DNA of 42,622 nt from Salinicola halophilus (GTDB taxonomy: Bacteria > Pseudomonadota > Gammaproteobacteria > Pseudomonadales > Halomonadaceae). Below, piece after piece: positions 34,349 to 42,622 of the stretch (within the stretch, counting starts at the first letter, position 1; every line of letters starts with the position of its first letter). The stretch spans positions 1-42,622 of the forward strand of contig NZ_PZJV01000003.1 in assembly GCF_003206155.1 (NCBI RefSeq). The letters are read 5' to 3'. The notes under the pieces were generated by a model, which saw nothing but the letters and a program-made list of their open reading frames with translations, was not told the origin of the DNA and did not search any database. The position numbers and the translations under genes are program-made.

Positions 34349-36814
34349 ATGGGCAAGCGACTGGTCTGGACTGCCCTCACTGGCCTGATCTCGACGACGG
34401 CTCAGGCGGCGCCCCCGGAACAACTTCCCGCGGATCAGCTCGACTGGTCGCCCTGGGGCGACGAGGCGCCGGCTGGCGCGCTCTGCACCGGGCGCTACAT
34501 CGAACCGGGCTACCAGCTCCCGCAGGGGCAGTCACCGGCGGAAGTGCTGACCGACTCCTCCTCGGCGGAGTACGGCAATGACGGCGAGACGATTCTCGGC
34601 GGCGAGGTGGTGCTGCGTCGCGGCGACAGCCAGCTCGAAGCCCCGCAGGTCCGGGTGAACGCCGCCCGCGACACGGCCTTCGCGGATGGCCCGATCACGG
34701 TTCGCTATCCCGGCCTGCTGGTGCGCGGCGGCGATGCCCAGGTTTCCCTCGACAGCGACGCGGCCCGAATCGACGACGCGCACTACGTGCTTCATCAGCA
34801 GCGCGCGCGCGGTGACGCCCAGTCGATGGAGCGCCTCGCCGACGGTCGCTACCGCATGTCCGAGGCGAGCTTTACCACCTGCGAACCGAACAGTCGCCTC
34901 TGGCGAATGGTCGGCAACGACGTCACCATCGACCGCGAGCAGGGCTACGGCACCGCGACCCATGCGCGGCTCGAGATGGGCGAAGTGCCGGTCTTCTACT
35001 GGCCGTGGGTGCGCTTCCCGATCGACGACCGTCGCCAGAGCGGTTTTCTCTGGCCGGCCGTCGGCATCTCCAGCGACGGCTTCGACTACAGCCAGCCTTA
35101 TTATCTCAACCTCGCGCCCAACTACGACGCCACGCTGACCCCGCGCTACCTCAGCGAGCACGGCACTCTGCTCGGCGGCGAATTCCGCTACCTCGCGGAC
35201 AGCGATCGAGGCTCGATCGAGGGGGCCTATCTGCCCAACGACCGCGGCAGCGATAGCGACAATCCCAACGATCCGGACGACGCCTTCGAGGGCGAGGATC
35301 GATGGTACGTCGACTACCGCCATTACGGGTACTTCACCGATCGTCTCGACTACGGCCTGCGCTACGGTGCCGCAAGCGACGGCCGCTACTTCGACGACTT
35401 CGGCCGCGATTTCGCCGAGCAGGACACCGAATACCTCGAACGCCTGGCGCGACTGACCTATGCCGGTACCACCTGGAATCTCGATGCCCGCGCCCAGGGC
35501 TATCAGAAGCTCGACTATCCCCTCGACGAGGACGACCGTCCCTACTACCAGCTGCCGAGCCTGACCGCCGACGCCCGCTGGGATCAGGACAACGGCTTCT
35601 ATCAGGAGTGGAACTCCAACGCGACCTACTTCGAGCGCGACCTGCACGGCGTCGACAGCGACGGCTTCTGGGAAAACGAGACCGCCGGCGACAGCGGCCG
35701 GATCAAGCTGCGCGAGGCGGCCAACGGCGGGCGTGTCAACCTGACGCCGGCCGTCGGCTGGCGCGCCCAGCCGAGCTGGGGTTTCCTCGAGCCGCGCTAT
35801 CAGCTCTGGCAGACCAACTACGAGCTCGACTACGAGAACCGCGATACCGATCGTGACGAGAGCCTGTCGCGTACCGTGCCGGTCTACTCGCTGGACTCCG
35901 GCCTGATCTTCGAGCGCGACGTCGAGCTGTTCGACAGCGCCTGGCGGCAGACGCTCGAGCCCCGGCTCTACTACGCCTACGTGCCGGAGCGGGATCAGAG
36001 CGAGTTTCCGGACTTCGATACCAACGAGCGGGCGATCTCCTGGAATCAGCTCTGGTCGCCGTATCGCTTCACCGGTAGCGACCGGGTCGGTGACGTCAAC
36101 AAGCTATCCTACGGCGCCTCGACGCGCTTTCTCGAAGATGCCTCGGGGCGGGAGCGACTAAATCTCTCGGTGGGGCAGAGCGCCTACTTCTCCGATCGCA
36201 ACATCGATATGGACGGCGACCCCGACACGCTGCCGGACCGGGAGAGCAACTACGAGGACTGGTACAACGCCACCCGCGACCGCTCGCCGGTCATCACTCA
36301 GCTCGACTGGCGCATCAACGATCACTGGCGCTCGCGCTACGAGTGGTTCTACGACCCCGACCGCTCTCTGACCGAGAAAGCGTCCGCCTATGTGCAGTAC
36401 ATGAGTACCGCCGGGAGCGTGCTGAACCTGGGTTATCGCTGGCAGCTCGAGGGCTTCGATCCTTCCGGCGACGACGAGGACCAGTTGAACTACAACCGCG
36501 AGGACTACGACGTCTCGTTTGCCTACAAGGCGACCGCGTCGCTGGATCTGATCGGGCGCTATCTCTACGACAACACCAACAGCCGCGACCTGGAAACCCT
36601 CGCCGGGGTCCAGTTCAACAGCTGCTGCAGCGCGGTTCAGGTGGTATGGCGTGAATGGGTCGACGACAACGACACCGCCAACGACATCGAGGACGATTAT
36701 TCCGATCGCGGTCTTTTCCTGCGCTTCGTCTTCAAAGGGCTGGGTGGCGTCGGTCAGAATGCCGACAGCTACTTCGCGACCGCGGTACCGGGCTATCGGC
36801 CGACGGAATTCTGA
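34349..36814 (+). CDS. lptD: LPS-assembly outer membrane protein LptD
   Basis: An 821-residue outer-membrane beta-barrel that, with LptE, inserts lipopolysaccharide into the outer leaflet. A signal peptide of about 20 residues (start MGKRLVWTALTG) precedes the OstA-like N-terminal periplasmic domain (about 70-200), then the large OstA_C barrel. The four cysteines that form the functional disulfides in E. coli have counterparts at about 46, 178, 759 and 760 (SCCSA). ATG at 34349 was chosen for its signal peptide and the AAGGA nine nt upstream; an upstream in-frame start at 34241 overlaps the promoter. It is followed by surA, its barrel chaperone. Confidence 0.97.
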   Translation: MGKRLVWTALTGLISTTAQAAPPEQLPADQLDWSPWGDEAPAGALCTGRYIEPGYQLPQGQSPAEVLTDSSSAEYGNDGETILGGEVVLRRGDSQLEAPQVRVNAARDTAFADGPITVRYPGLLVRGGDAQVSLDSDAARIDDAHYVLHQQRARGDAQSMERLADGRYRMSEASFTTCEPNSRLWRMVGNDVTIDREQGYGTATHARLEMGEVPVFYWPWVRFPIDDRRQSGFLWPAVGISSDGFDYSQPYYLNLAPNYDATLTPRYLSEHGTLLGGEFRYLADSDRGSIEGAYLPNDRGSDSDNPNDPDDAFEGEDRWYVDYRHYGYFTDRLDYGLRYGAASDGRYFDDFGRDFAEQDTEYLERLARLTYAGTTWNLDARAQGYQKLDYPLDEDDRPYYQLPSLTADARWDQDNGFYQEWNSNATYFERDLHGVDSDGFWENETAGDSGRIKLREAANGGRVNLTPAVGWRAQPSWGFLEPRYQLWQTNYELDYENRDTDRDESLSRTVPVYSLDSGLIFERDVELFDSAWRQTLEPRLYYAYVPERDQSEFPDFDTNERAISWNQLWSPYRFTGSDRVGDVNKLSYGASTRFLEDASGRERLNLSVGQSAYFSDRNIDMDGDPDTLPDRESNYEDWYNATRDRSPVITQLDWRINDHWRSRYEWFYDPDRSLTEKASAYVQYMSTAGSVLNLGYRWQLEGFDPSGDDEDQLNYNREDYDVSFAYKATASLDLIGRYLYDNTNSRDLETLAGVQFNSCCSAVQVVWREWVDDNDTANDIEDDYSDRGLFLRFVFKGLGGVGQNADSYFATAVPGYRPTEF

Positions 36815-36912
36815 GTCGCGGGGGTGGTCTCTGATTTCGAGCCAACCCCGCGTCATCGCGAATCGTCTCGTGTGAACGGGGCGGTGTATCGCGACCCATC
36901 GTTTCGAATCCT

Positions 36913-36932
36913 GCGCGCCGATACCGGCGCGC
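36913..36932 (+). promoter_or_regulatory. Hairpin between lptD and surA
   Basis: GCGCGCCG-atac-CGGCGCGC is a perfect 8-bp, GC-only stem 26 nt upstream of surA and 98 nt after lptD. It could be a weak transcription attenuator or a leader structure; no T-tract follows. Confidence 0.45.
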
Positions 36933-36957
36933 CCTTCAACAAGCAGGAGAGGTAGGC

Positions 36958-37917
36958 ATGCGTCTACGCGCGAGTATTCCCCTGACGCTGGCCATGTTGC
37001 TGTCGCCGCTGGCTGCCGTCGCCCAGTCGGTGCCGCTGGACCGCATCGTCGCCGTCGTCAACGACGACGCCATCATGCAGAGTCAGCTCGAGGCGCGGGT
37101 CGATCAGGCCCGCGGTCAGCTCCAGAGCAACAACATTCAGATGCCGCCGGCGCAGGCGCTGCAGCGCCAGGTGCTCGACCGGCTGATCGTCGAGCAGATC
37201 GAACTGCAGATGGCCGAAGATGCCAATCTCACCATCGACGAGACCCAGCTCAATGCCACGCTGCGCGGTGTCGCCGAGAACAACGGCATGAGCCTCGACG
37301 AATTCGCCAATACGCTCGAGCAGCAGGGACAGTCGCTGGCTCAGGTGCGCGAGCAGATTCGCCGCGAGCTGGTGATTCGCCAGGTCCAGCAGAATCGGGT
37401 CGCCAGCCGCGTCAACGTCTCCGACCGAGAAGTCGACCGCTTCCTCGAGCAGGCCGGGCAGAGCCGCAACGTCTCCTATCATCTGGCGCAGATTCTCATC
37501 GCCGTGCCGCAGTCGCCGACGCCGGATCAGGTGAGCCAGGCGCAAGCCGAAGCGCAGGACGTCTATCGTCAGCTGCAGAACGGCGCCGACTTCCAGCAGC
37601 TCGCCGCGGCCGAATCCGACGACGCGCAGGCGCTGCAGGGCGGCGATCTGGGCTGGCGTCCGGCGGCGCAGATTCCGTCGATCTTCAGCGACGTGCTGCC
37701 CGAGCTCGACGCCGGCGAGGTCAGCGAGCCGATTCGCAGTCCGAGCGGTTTCCACCTGCTCAAGCTGCTGGAGACTCGCGGTGAGGGCAGCGGCCAGGTG
37801 AGTCGCGAGCAGGCGAGCCAGGCGATCTTCCAGCGCAAGGTCAACGACGAGCTCGAAGCCTGGATTCAGGAAATCCGCGCCAGCGCCTACATCGACAATC
37901 GTCTCGACGACAATTGA
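36958..37917 (+). CDS. surA: Periplasmic chaperone SurA with a single PPIase domain
   Basis: A 319-residue periplasmic chaperone for outer-membrane proteins. A signal peptide of about 22 residues (ending AAVAQS) leads to the SurA N domain (DRIVAVVNDDAIMQSQLEAR). Only one parvulin domain follows, about residues 170-268, from SYHLAQILIAVP to GFHLLKLLETR, then the C-terminal helix. E. coli SurA (428) has two parvulin domains, so one is missing rather than broken: the frame is clean. Its place between lptD and pdxA is the classical one. AGGAGAGG lies upstream of ATG. It overlaps pdxA by 4 nt. Confidence 0.93.
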   Translation: MRLRASIPLTLAMLLSPLAAVAQSVPLDRIVAVVNDDAIMQSQLEARVDQARGQLQSNNIQMPPAQALQRQVLDRLIVEQIELQMAEDANLTIDETQLNATLRGVAENNGMSLDEFANTLEQQGQSLAQVREQIRRELVIRQVQQNRVASRVNVSDREVDRFLEQAGQSRNVSYHLAQILIAVPQSPTPDQVSQAQAEAQDVYRQLQNGADFQQLAAAESDDAQALQGGDLGWRPAAQIPSIFSDVLPELDAGEVSEPIRSPSGFHLLKLLETRGEGSGQVSREQASQAIFQRKVNDELEAWIQEIRASAYIDNRLDDN

Positions 37918-38927
37918 TCGCCCAGCGTCCGGTTCTCGCCCTCACCACCGGTGAGCCCGCGGGCATCGGCCCGGAGCTGGCGCTCGCCGCTGCACGGGAC
38001 TGGCAGGGGCTCGAGGCCGACGTCGTCGCCATTGGCGACCCGGCGATGCTCACCGAGCGCGCCGCCTTGCTGGGCTGGCCGGTCGAGATCGAAACCGTCG
38101 ACCCGGGCGAGCCGCTGCCGCCCCGGCGCGATGGTCACCTGCCGGTGTGGCCGGTCGCGCTGAAGCGTCCGGCCAGCCCTGGCCGGCTCGATCCGGCCAA
38201 TGCCCGCTACGTGCTCGACACGCTCGATCTCGCGGTCGAGGCGTGCCGCTCGCAGCGAGCGAGCGCAATGGTCACGGCGCCGCTGCACAAGGGCGCGATC
38301 ATCGACGGCGGATTTGCCGGGTTCACCGGGCATACCGAATATCTGCGTGATGCCTGCGGTGTCGACGAGGTGGTGATGATGCTCGCCACCGCACGCACCG
38401 GGCACCCGCTGCGAGTGGCGCTGGCGACCACGCACCTGCCGCTTTCGCGCGTCGCCGAGGCGATCACGGTCGATTCGCTCCTGCGTGTGACGACGATTCT
38501 GGCGCGCGAGCTTCGCGAGCGTTTCGGCATCGCTTCGCCGCGACTGCTCGTTTGCGGACTCAATCCGCACGCCGGCGAAGACGGCCATCTCGGCCGCGAG
38601 GAGGTCGAGGTGATCGAGCCGGCGCTTGCGCGACTGCGCGCTGCCGGTCTCGACGTCGTCGGCCCGCTGCCGGCGGATACGCTCTTCACGCCGCGTCATC
38701 TCGACACCGCCGATGCGGTGCTCGCGATGTATCACGACCAGGGGCTGCCGGTGCTCAAGTACGCCGGCTTCGGACAGGCCGCCAACATCACACTCGGGCT
38801 GGGGCTCGTGCGCACTTCCGTCGATCACGGTACTGCACTGGATCTCGCCGGTACCGGTCGCGCCGATGCCGGCAGCCTGCGCGTCGCGCTCGATGTCGCC
38901 GTCGACATGACGCGACGCGCTCACTGA
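37914..38927 (+). CDS. pdxA: 4-hydroxythreonine-4-phosphate dehydrogenase
   Basis: A 337-residue, metal-dependent dehydrogenase that uses NAD to oxidise 4-phosphohydroxy-threonine in pyridoxal phosphate synthesis. Motifs are LTTGEPAGIGPELAL, VTAPLHKGAI, GFTGHTEYLRDACG with metal ligands, NPHAGEDGHLGREE and AMYHDQGLPVLKYAGFG. The start is TTG, read as TTGA overlapping the surA stop, because it places the N-terminus correctly and no ATG or GTG lies in the correct region. Length matches the family (about 330). Confidence 0.95.
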   Translation: MIAQRPVLALTTGEPAGIGPELALAAARDWQGLEADVVAIGDPAMLTERAALLGWPVEIETVDPGEPLPPRRDGHLPVWPVALKRPASPGRLDPANARYVLDTLDLAVEACRSQRASAMVTAPLHKGAIIDGGFAGFTGHTEYLRDACGVDEVVMMLATARTGHPLRVALATTHLPLSRVAEAITVDSLLRVTTILARELRERFGIASPRLLVCGLNPHAGEDGHLGREEVEVIEPALARLRAAGLDVVGPLPADTLFTPRHLDTADAVLAMYHDQGLPVLKYAGFGQAANITLGLGLVRTSVDHGTALDLAGTGRADAGSLRVALDVAVDMTRRAH

Positions 38928-38943
38928 CAGAATTCGAGGTTTC

Positions 38944-39747
38944 ATGACTACTCGCTCCCCGCTCCCCCGGGCCCGTAAACGTTTCGGTCAGAACTTTCTT
39001 CGCGATACCGGCGTCATCTCGCGCATCGTGCGCGCCATCGGCCCGCGTAAGAATGACCGCCTGGTCGAGATCGGGCCGGGGCAAGGGGCGCTCACCGCGC
39101 CACTGATCGAGGCGGCGGGGGCGCTCGAGGTGATCGAGCTCGACCGCGACCTGATTCCGGGGCTGCGCGTTCAGTTCTTCGATTATCCCGACTTCGTCAT
39201 CCACGAGGGGGACGCCCTCAAGTTCGACTTTCAGGCGCTGAAAGAGGAGGACGGTCGACAGCTGCGCGTCGTCGGCAATCTGCCCTACAACATCTCCACG
39301 CCGATCATCTTCCATCTGCTCGCCGCTCGCGGCGCGATCGAAGACATGCACTTCATGCTGCAGAAGGAGGTGGTCGACCGACTCGCCGCCGCGCCCGGGG
39401 ACTCGGCCTGGGGGCGGCTCTCGGTGATGACGCAGTACTACTGTCAGGTGGAGTCGCTGTTCGTCGTGCCGCCGGAGTCGTTCGTGCCGCAGCCCAAGGT
39501 GGACTCGGCGATCGTGCGGCTCATGCCCCACGCCGAGCTTCCCGCCGTGGCACACGACGAGTCGCGCTTCGCCGACGTGGTGCGCGAGGCGTTCGGCCAG
39601 CGGCGCAAGACGCTGCGCAACAATCTCAAGGGCTTGATCGGTGCCGAGGCGCTCACCGAACTGGGTATCGACCCGGGCCGGCGCCCGCAGACGCTGCGCG
39701 TCGACGAGCTGGTCGCGATCAGCAACCACATCGGGGGGACGCCATGA
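38944..39747 (+). CDS. rsmA: 16S rRNA (adenine-1518/1519-N6)-dimethyltransferase
   Basis: A 267-residue KsgA-family methyltransferase that dimethylates two adenines in the 3' hairpin of 16S rRNA during late 30S assembly. It shows KRFGQNFLRDTGVI, the SAM motif EIGPGQGALT and the catalytic NLPYNIST loop. The C-terminal helical domain has PPESFVPQPKVDSAIVRL and QRRKTLRNNLKG. Length is like E. coli RsmA (273). It is 16 nt after pdxA and overlaps apaG by 4 nt. Confidence 0.97.
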   Translation: MTTRSPLPRARKRFGQNFLRDTGVISRIVRAIGPRKNDRLVEIGPGQGALTAPLIEAAGALEVIELDRDLIPGLRVQFFDYPDFVIHEGDALKFDFQALKEEDGRQLRVVGNLPYNISTPIIFHLLAARGAIEDMHFMLQKEVVDRLAAAPGDSAWGRLSVMTQYYCQVESLFVVPPESFVPQPKVDSAIVRLMPHAELPAVAHDESRFADVVREAFGQRRKTLRNNLKGLIGAEALTELGIDPGRRPQTLRVDELVAISNHIGGTP

Positions 39748-40127
39748 GCGAGCTCACCCAGGCCATCACCGTCGCCGTCGAGCCCGAATATCGCGACGAC
39801 GAGTCCTCGCCGCAGGAGAACCGCTACGTCTTCAGCTACACCATGACGGTTCACAACGACGCCGAACAGAGCCTGCAGCTGCTGTCGCGCTACTGGAAGA
39901 TCACCCAGGGCCACGGCAAGGTGCAGGAAGTGCGCGGCAATGGCGTGGTCGGCAAGCAGCCGGTCATCGCCGCCGGGGAGAGTTTTCGCTACACCAGCCG
40001 CGCAGTGCTGGAGTGTCCGGTCGGCGTCATGCAGGGCAGCTACACTTGCATCGATCCGGCGACCCAGGAGACCTTCGAGGTCGCCATCGCGCCGTTCCGG
40101 CTGGCCGGTCCCAATCAGGTTCACTGA
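39744..40127 (+). CDS. apaG: ApaG domain protein
   Basis: A 127-residue protein with a fibronectin-like beta-sandwich. It contains NRYVFSYTMTVHNDAE and QLLSRYWKITQGHGKVQEV, then GVVGKQPVIAAGESFRY, standard for ApaG. Its biochemical role is not settled in any organism I know; the Co2+-related phenotype is from Salmonella. The start overlaps rsmA as ATGA. The rsmA-apaG-apaH order is widespread. Confidence 0.95.
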   Translation: MSELTQAITVAVEPEYRDDESSPQENRYVFSYTMTVHNDAEQSLQLLSRYWKITQGHGKVQEVRGNGVVGKQPVIAAGESFRYTSRAVLECPVGVMQGSYTCIDPATQETFEVAIAPFRLAGPNQVH

Positions 40128-40206
40128 GCCATCCGTCGGTGTCGGGTGGCGTCTTCATTGGCGTCGACAGGACGCGCTTCACGCAATCTTCAGGCAGGGG
40201 TAGGGC

Positions 40207-41028
40207 ATGGCCACGTATGCGATAGGCGATCTGCAGGGCTGCCACGCCGAGTTCGAAGCCCTGCTGGCTCGGCTCGACTTTTCACCCTCCCGGGATCGGC
40301 TCTGGCTCGCCGGCGATCTGGTCAATCGCGGCCCCGGGTCGCTCGCGTGTCTGCGCCGCTGCGTCGAACTCGACGGTGCGGCGAGCGTGGTGCTGGGGAA
40401 TCACGACCTGCACCTGCTGGCGGTCGCTCGCGGCCACGGCAAGCTCAAGCGCAAGGATACGCTGGCGGCGATTCTCGACGCCCCGGATCGCGACATGATG
40501 CTCGACTGGCTGCGGCGTCAGCCGCTGCTGGTCGCCGACGACGACCGGGGCCAGGTGATGACCCACGCCGGTATCCTGCCGCAGTGGTCGGTCGCGCGAG
40601 CGAGCGAGCTCGCCGCCGAGGCCGAGGCGGTGCTGGGAGGGCCCGACGCCGATGACTTCTTCGCCGTGATGTACGGCAATCGGCCGGCGCTGTGGGAAGA
40701 GACGTTGACCGGCGAGGATCGCATCCGCGCCATCGTCAACGTTTTCACGCGGATGCGCTTCATCGACGCCGAAGGCACGCTCGACTTCGACGCCAAGGAG
40801 GGGCTCGACAGCGCCCCCGAAGGCTTCGCGCCCTGGTTCACCTATCCGCGGGCCGATTCGGCGACGCTGCTGTTCGGCCACTGGGCGGCGCTGGAAGGAC
40901 GCACCCCCGGCGCGCGCATCGAGGCGCGCGCGCTGGATACGGGCTGTGTCTGGGGCGGTTCGCTCACCGCGCTGGATCTGGACAGCGGCGAGCGTATCGT
41001 CGAACCGGCGCAAGCGACGGCCGAGTAG
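40207..41028 (+). CDS. apaH: Symmetrical bis(5'-nucleosyl)-tetraphosphatase ApaH
   Basis: A 273-residue metallophosphatase that cleaves Ap4A into two ADP and also removes Np4 caps from RNA in E. coli. The metal-binding motifs are IGDLQGCHAEFEALL, AGDLVNRGPGSLACL and LGNHDLHLLA. The family segment THAGILPQWSV and a late FGHWAALEG stretch are intact. Length equals E. coli ApaH (280). It is 79 nt after apaG with AGGGGTAGGG upstream of the ATG. Confidence 0.97.
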   Translation: MATYAIGDLQGCHAEFEALLARLDFSPSRDRLWLAGDLVNRGPGSLACLRRCVELDGAASVVLGNHDLHLLAVARGHGKLKRKDTLAAILDAPDRDMMLDWLRRQPLLVADDDRGQVMTHAGILPQWSVARASELAAEAEAVLGGPDADDFFAVMYGNRPALWEETLTGEDRIRAIVNVFTRMRFIDAEGTLDFDAKEGLDSAPEGFAPWFTYPRADSATLLFGHWAALEGRTPGARIEARALDTGCVWGGSLTALDLDSGERIVEPAQATAE

Positions 41029-41047
41029 CGTCTCGGCTCGAGCCGTT

Positions 41048-41098
41048 CTATCCACAGGCGGTTCGCTTCGCCGCGGAGTTTCACTTACCCACAGGCGG
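41048..41098 (+). repeat. Two DnaA-box-like repeats upstream of glpE
   Basis: CTATCCACA (41048-41056) and TTACCCACA (41085-41093), each one base off TTATCCACA, are both followed by GGCGG. The shared core CCACAGGCGGT forms a direct repeat 37 bp apart. It lies in the 97-nt apaH-glpE gap. It may be DnaA sites or a chance duplication. Confidence 0.45.
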
Positions 41099-41125
41099 TC
41101 GTCCGCCGTCCGAGGAGCGTCATTC

Positions 41126-41452
41126 ATGTCCACGCCGTTCGAACATCTCGACCCGACGACGCTGTCGCAGTGGCTGAGCGACGGCCGCGCGCTGACGCTG
41201 GTCGACATTCGCGATCCGCTCAGCTTCTCTCAGGGCCATATTCCCGGTAGCCAGCATCTCGACAACTCGAGCGTCGCCGAACTCGTCGAGCAGACCCCCA
41301 CCGACCAACCGCTGGTGGTGGTCTGCTACCACGGTCACTCGAGCCAGCAGGCCGCGACCTGGCTGGCCGGGCAGGGCTTCAAGACGGTCTACAGCCTCGA
41401 CGGCGGCTTCGTCGACTGGTCCCATCGTCATCCCGATCACGTGGCGCAGTGA
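41126..41452 (+). CDS. glpE: Single-domain rhodanese, thiosulfate sulfurtransferase GlpE
   Basis: A 108-residue rhodanese that moves sulfane sulfur from thiosulfate to cyanide or thioredoxin. It starts [17 protein letters not shown], has [18 protein letters not shown] and the active-site loop [13 protein letters not shown] with the catalytic Cys, as in E. coli GlpE. Length is the same (108). GAGGAGCG precedes the ATG; the frame extends upstream through the end of apaH but without domain sequence. It is placed between apaH and cca. Confidence 0.95.
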   Translation: MSTPFEHLDPTTLSQWLSDGRALTLVDIRDPLSFSQGHIPGSQHLDNSSVAELVEQTPTDQPLVVVCYHGHSSQQAATWLAGQGFKTVYSLDGGFVDWSHRHPDHVAQ

Positions 41453-41456
41453 CGCC

Positions 41457-42581
41457 ATGAGCAGCGATCCCCATCTCGACGGACTCGATGTCTATCTGGT
41501 CGGCGGTGCGGTGCGGGACGCGCGTCTCGGCTGGCCGGTGGGCGATCGCGACTGGGTCGTCGTCGGCGCCACGGCGGAGACGATGCGCGAGCGGGGTTTC
41601 CGACCGGTAGGGCGAGATTTTCCGGTCTTTCTGCATCCCGAGACTCACGAGGAGTACGCGCTGGCGCGCACCGAGCGCAAGCAGGGCCACGGCTACACCG
41701 GTTTCGAGATTTACGCCAGCCCAGAGGTCACCCTCGAGCAGGATCTGGCGCGACGCGATTTCACCCTCAACGCCATGGCCCAGTCCGCCGACGGCGAACT
41801 CGTCGACCCTTACGGCGGGCTCGACGATCTACAAGCGCGGCGGCTGCGTCACGTCTCGCCCGCCTTCGTCGAGGATCCACTGCGTGTACTGCGGGCGGCG
41901 CGCTTTCTCGCCCGCTACCGCGGACTGGGCTTCGAGATCGCCTCCGACACCTTCGAGCGCATGCGCGAGCTCTCGGCGAAGGGAGAAATCGCCCATCTGG
42001 TTGCCGAACGGGTGTGGGTCGAGACCGAGAAAGCCCTCGGCGAGGGCGACCCCGCGGCCTACTTCGCCACGCTCGACGACTGCGGTGCGCTGGCGGTGCT
42101 GATGCCGGAGCTTGCCACGGCCGAACTCGCCGATGCCTGCGCGCGCATGGCCGAGGTGCTCGAGCCCCGTCCCGTCGCGCTCTGGCGCTGGGCGCGGCTG
42201 GGTGAACATCTCGCGCCCGATGCCCAGGCCTCGCTCAACGCCCGCCTGAAGGTGCCCAACGACTACCGCGACGCCATGCGCCTCGCCGCCCACTCGCGAA
42301 CGCTGCGGCTCGAACTGGGTGACTCCCGCGACGCGAGCGCCATCATGGCCTGGCTCGACGCCATCGACGCCTGGCGTCGCCCCGAGCGGCTGGCGCCGCT
42401 GATCGCGCTGATCGCCCACGACGACGGCAAGCTCGCCGACGATCTCGCGCTCGCCTCGCGGCTTGCCGCCCAGGTGCTGCCCAAGTCGCTGCTCGACGAG
42501 GGTTTCCGCGGTCCGGCGCTGGGGGAAGAGCTCGCCCGGCGTCGCGAAGCGACCATCGCCGAGGCGCTGGGGACGACCTAG
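41457..42581 (+). CDS. cca: tRNA CCA-adding nucleotidyltransferase
   Basis: A 374-residue class-II enzyme that adds or repairs the 3'-CCA of tRNA. The catalytic domain is at the N-terminus: [27 protein letters not shown] segments with the DxD metal motif in GDRDW, then [15 protein letters not shown] and [11 protein letters not shown], followed by [18 protein letters not shown] and the RxxRFxARY helix. It is 38 residues shorter than E. coli Cca (412). I do not see the HD phosphohydrolase motif that gives E. coli Cca its extra phosphatase activity; other gammaproteobacteria also lack it. The start follows glpE by 4 nt. The gene is complete in the window. Confidence 0.93.
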   Translation: MSSDPHLDGLDVYLVGGAVRDARLGWPVGDRDWVVVGATAETMRERGFRPVGRDFPVFLHPETHEEYALARTERKQGHGYTGFEIYASPEVTLEQDLARRDFTLNAMAQSADGELVDPYGGLDDLQARRLRHVSPAFVEDPLRVLRAARFLARYRGLGFEIASDTFERMRELSAKGEIAHLVAERVWVETEKALGEGDPAAYFATLDDCGALAVLMPELATAELADACARMAEVLEPRPVALWRWARLGEHLAPDAQASLNARLKVPNDYRDAMRLAAHSRTLRLELGDSRDASAIMAWLDAIDAWRRPERLAPLIALIAHDDGKLADDLALASRLAAQVLPKSLLDEGFRGPALGEELARRREATIAEALGTT

Positions 42582-42604
42582 TCGTCACGCCAACGAATCC
42601 GGCA

Positions 42605-42622
42605 TGAAAAACGCCCGCTGCG
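42605..42622 (+). terminator. Possible left half of a terminator at the window edge
   Basis: GAAAAACGCCCGCTGCG at the very end begins with an A-run followed by a GC-rich arm, as expected for the 5' half of an intrinsic terminator after cca. The other half lies outside the window, so it cannot be confirmed. Confidence 0.3.

Noticed and set aside
36901-36932. TTTCGAATCC followed by a GC hairpin, resembling part of a tRNA
   Set aside because: The T-loop lacks the GG before TTCGA and no cloverleaf can be drawn upstream; the GC hairpin stands alone.
1-42622. CRISPR arrays, insertion sequences, prophage, rRNA or tRNA genes
   Set aside because: Read on both strands; no regularly spaced repeats of CRISPR size, transposase or integrase motifs, or tRNA/rRNA signatures were seen.

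Overview
The window is a 42.6 kb stretch of GC-rich gammaproteobacterial chromosome. Gene content and order (rnr-rlmB-rpsF-rpsR-membrane protein-rplI-dnaB; lptD-surA-pdxA-rsmA-apaG-apaH; divergent amgK-murU; a complete Mrp/Pha-type Na+/H+ antiporter operon) fit a halophilic member of the Halomonadaceae (Halomonas/Salinicola/Kushneria-like). The family assignment is inferred from gene style and halophily markers; no 16S gene is present. I see no insertion sequences, prophage genes, tRNAs, rRNAs or CRISPR arrays.

Layout. 1-8150: RNA processing and ribosome block (RNase R, RlmB, S6, S18, membrane protein, L9), a strong terminator, then the replicative helicase DnaB and a small unknown protein. 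8150-10600: an EAL-CBS-GGDEF c-di-GMP protein and a small DUF6482-like protein. 10770-13430: a prokaryotic iron-sulfur (6-4)-photolyase-type gene divergent from ferrochelatase hemH, sharing a short region with a dyad that puts a TATAAG box on each strand. 13456-19305 (minus): the seven-function, six-gene Mrp/Pha antiporter operon (fused AB, C, D, E, F, G), with genes overlapping by 1-4 nt from AB to F and a 31-nt gap before G. 19306-20094: 789 nt without a credible gene. 20095-22721: a photolyase-like protein that stops before the FAD-binding core, then a lipoprotein lytic transglycosylase. 22846-25499: an unusually long FlhF GTPase overlapping a small protein that resembles the C-terminal part of FlhG/FleN. 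25575-28012 (minus): a soluble double-PAS chemotaxis transducer and RsmE. 28201-31674: purD, prkB, hinT, coq7. 31821-34022 (minus): OsmC-like protein, murU and amgK. 34349-42581: lptD, surA, pdxA, rsmA, apaG, apaH, glpE, cca.

Functional themes. Envelope biogenesis is strong: LptD and its periplasmic chaperone SurA are adjacent, AmgK-MurU recycle MurNAc, and a lytic transglycosylase lies nearby. Translation and rRNA modification recur (RlmB, RsmE, RsmA, S6, S18, L9, Cca). Osmotic and ionic homeostasis is represented by the Mrp complex. Light-damage repair is represented by one intact and one truncated photolyase-family gene.

Most of the window is conserved housekeeping DNA. The least ordinary parts are the extended FlhF with its ATPase-less FlhG-like partner, the truncated photolyase-like gene, the dyad between phr and hemH, three exact 17-bp-spaced repeats upstream of dnaB, and the single-parvulin SurA.
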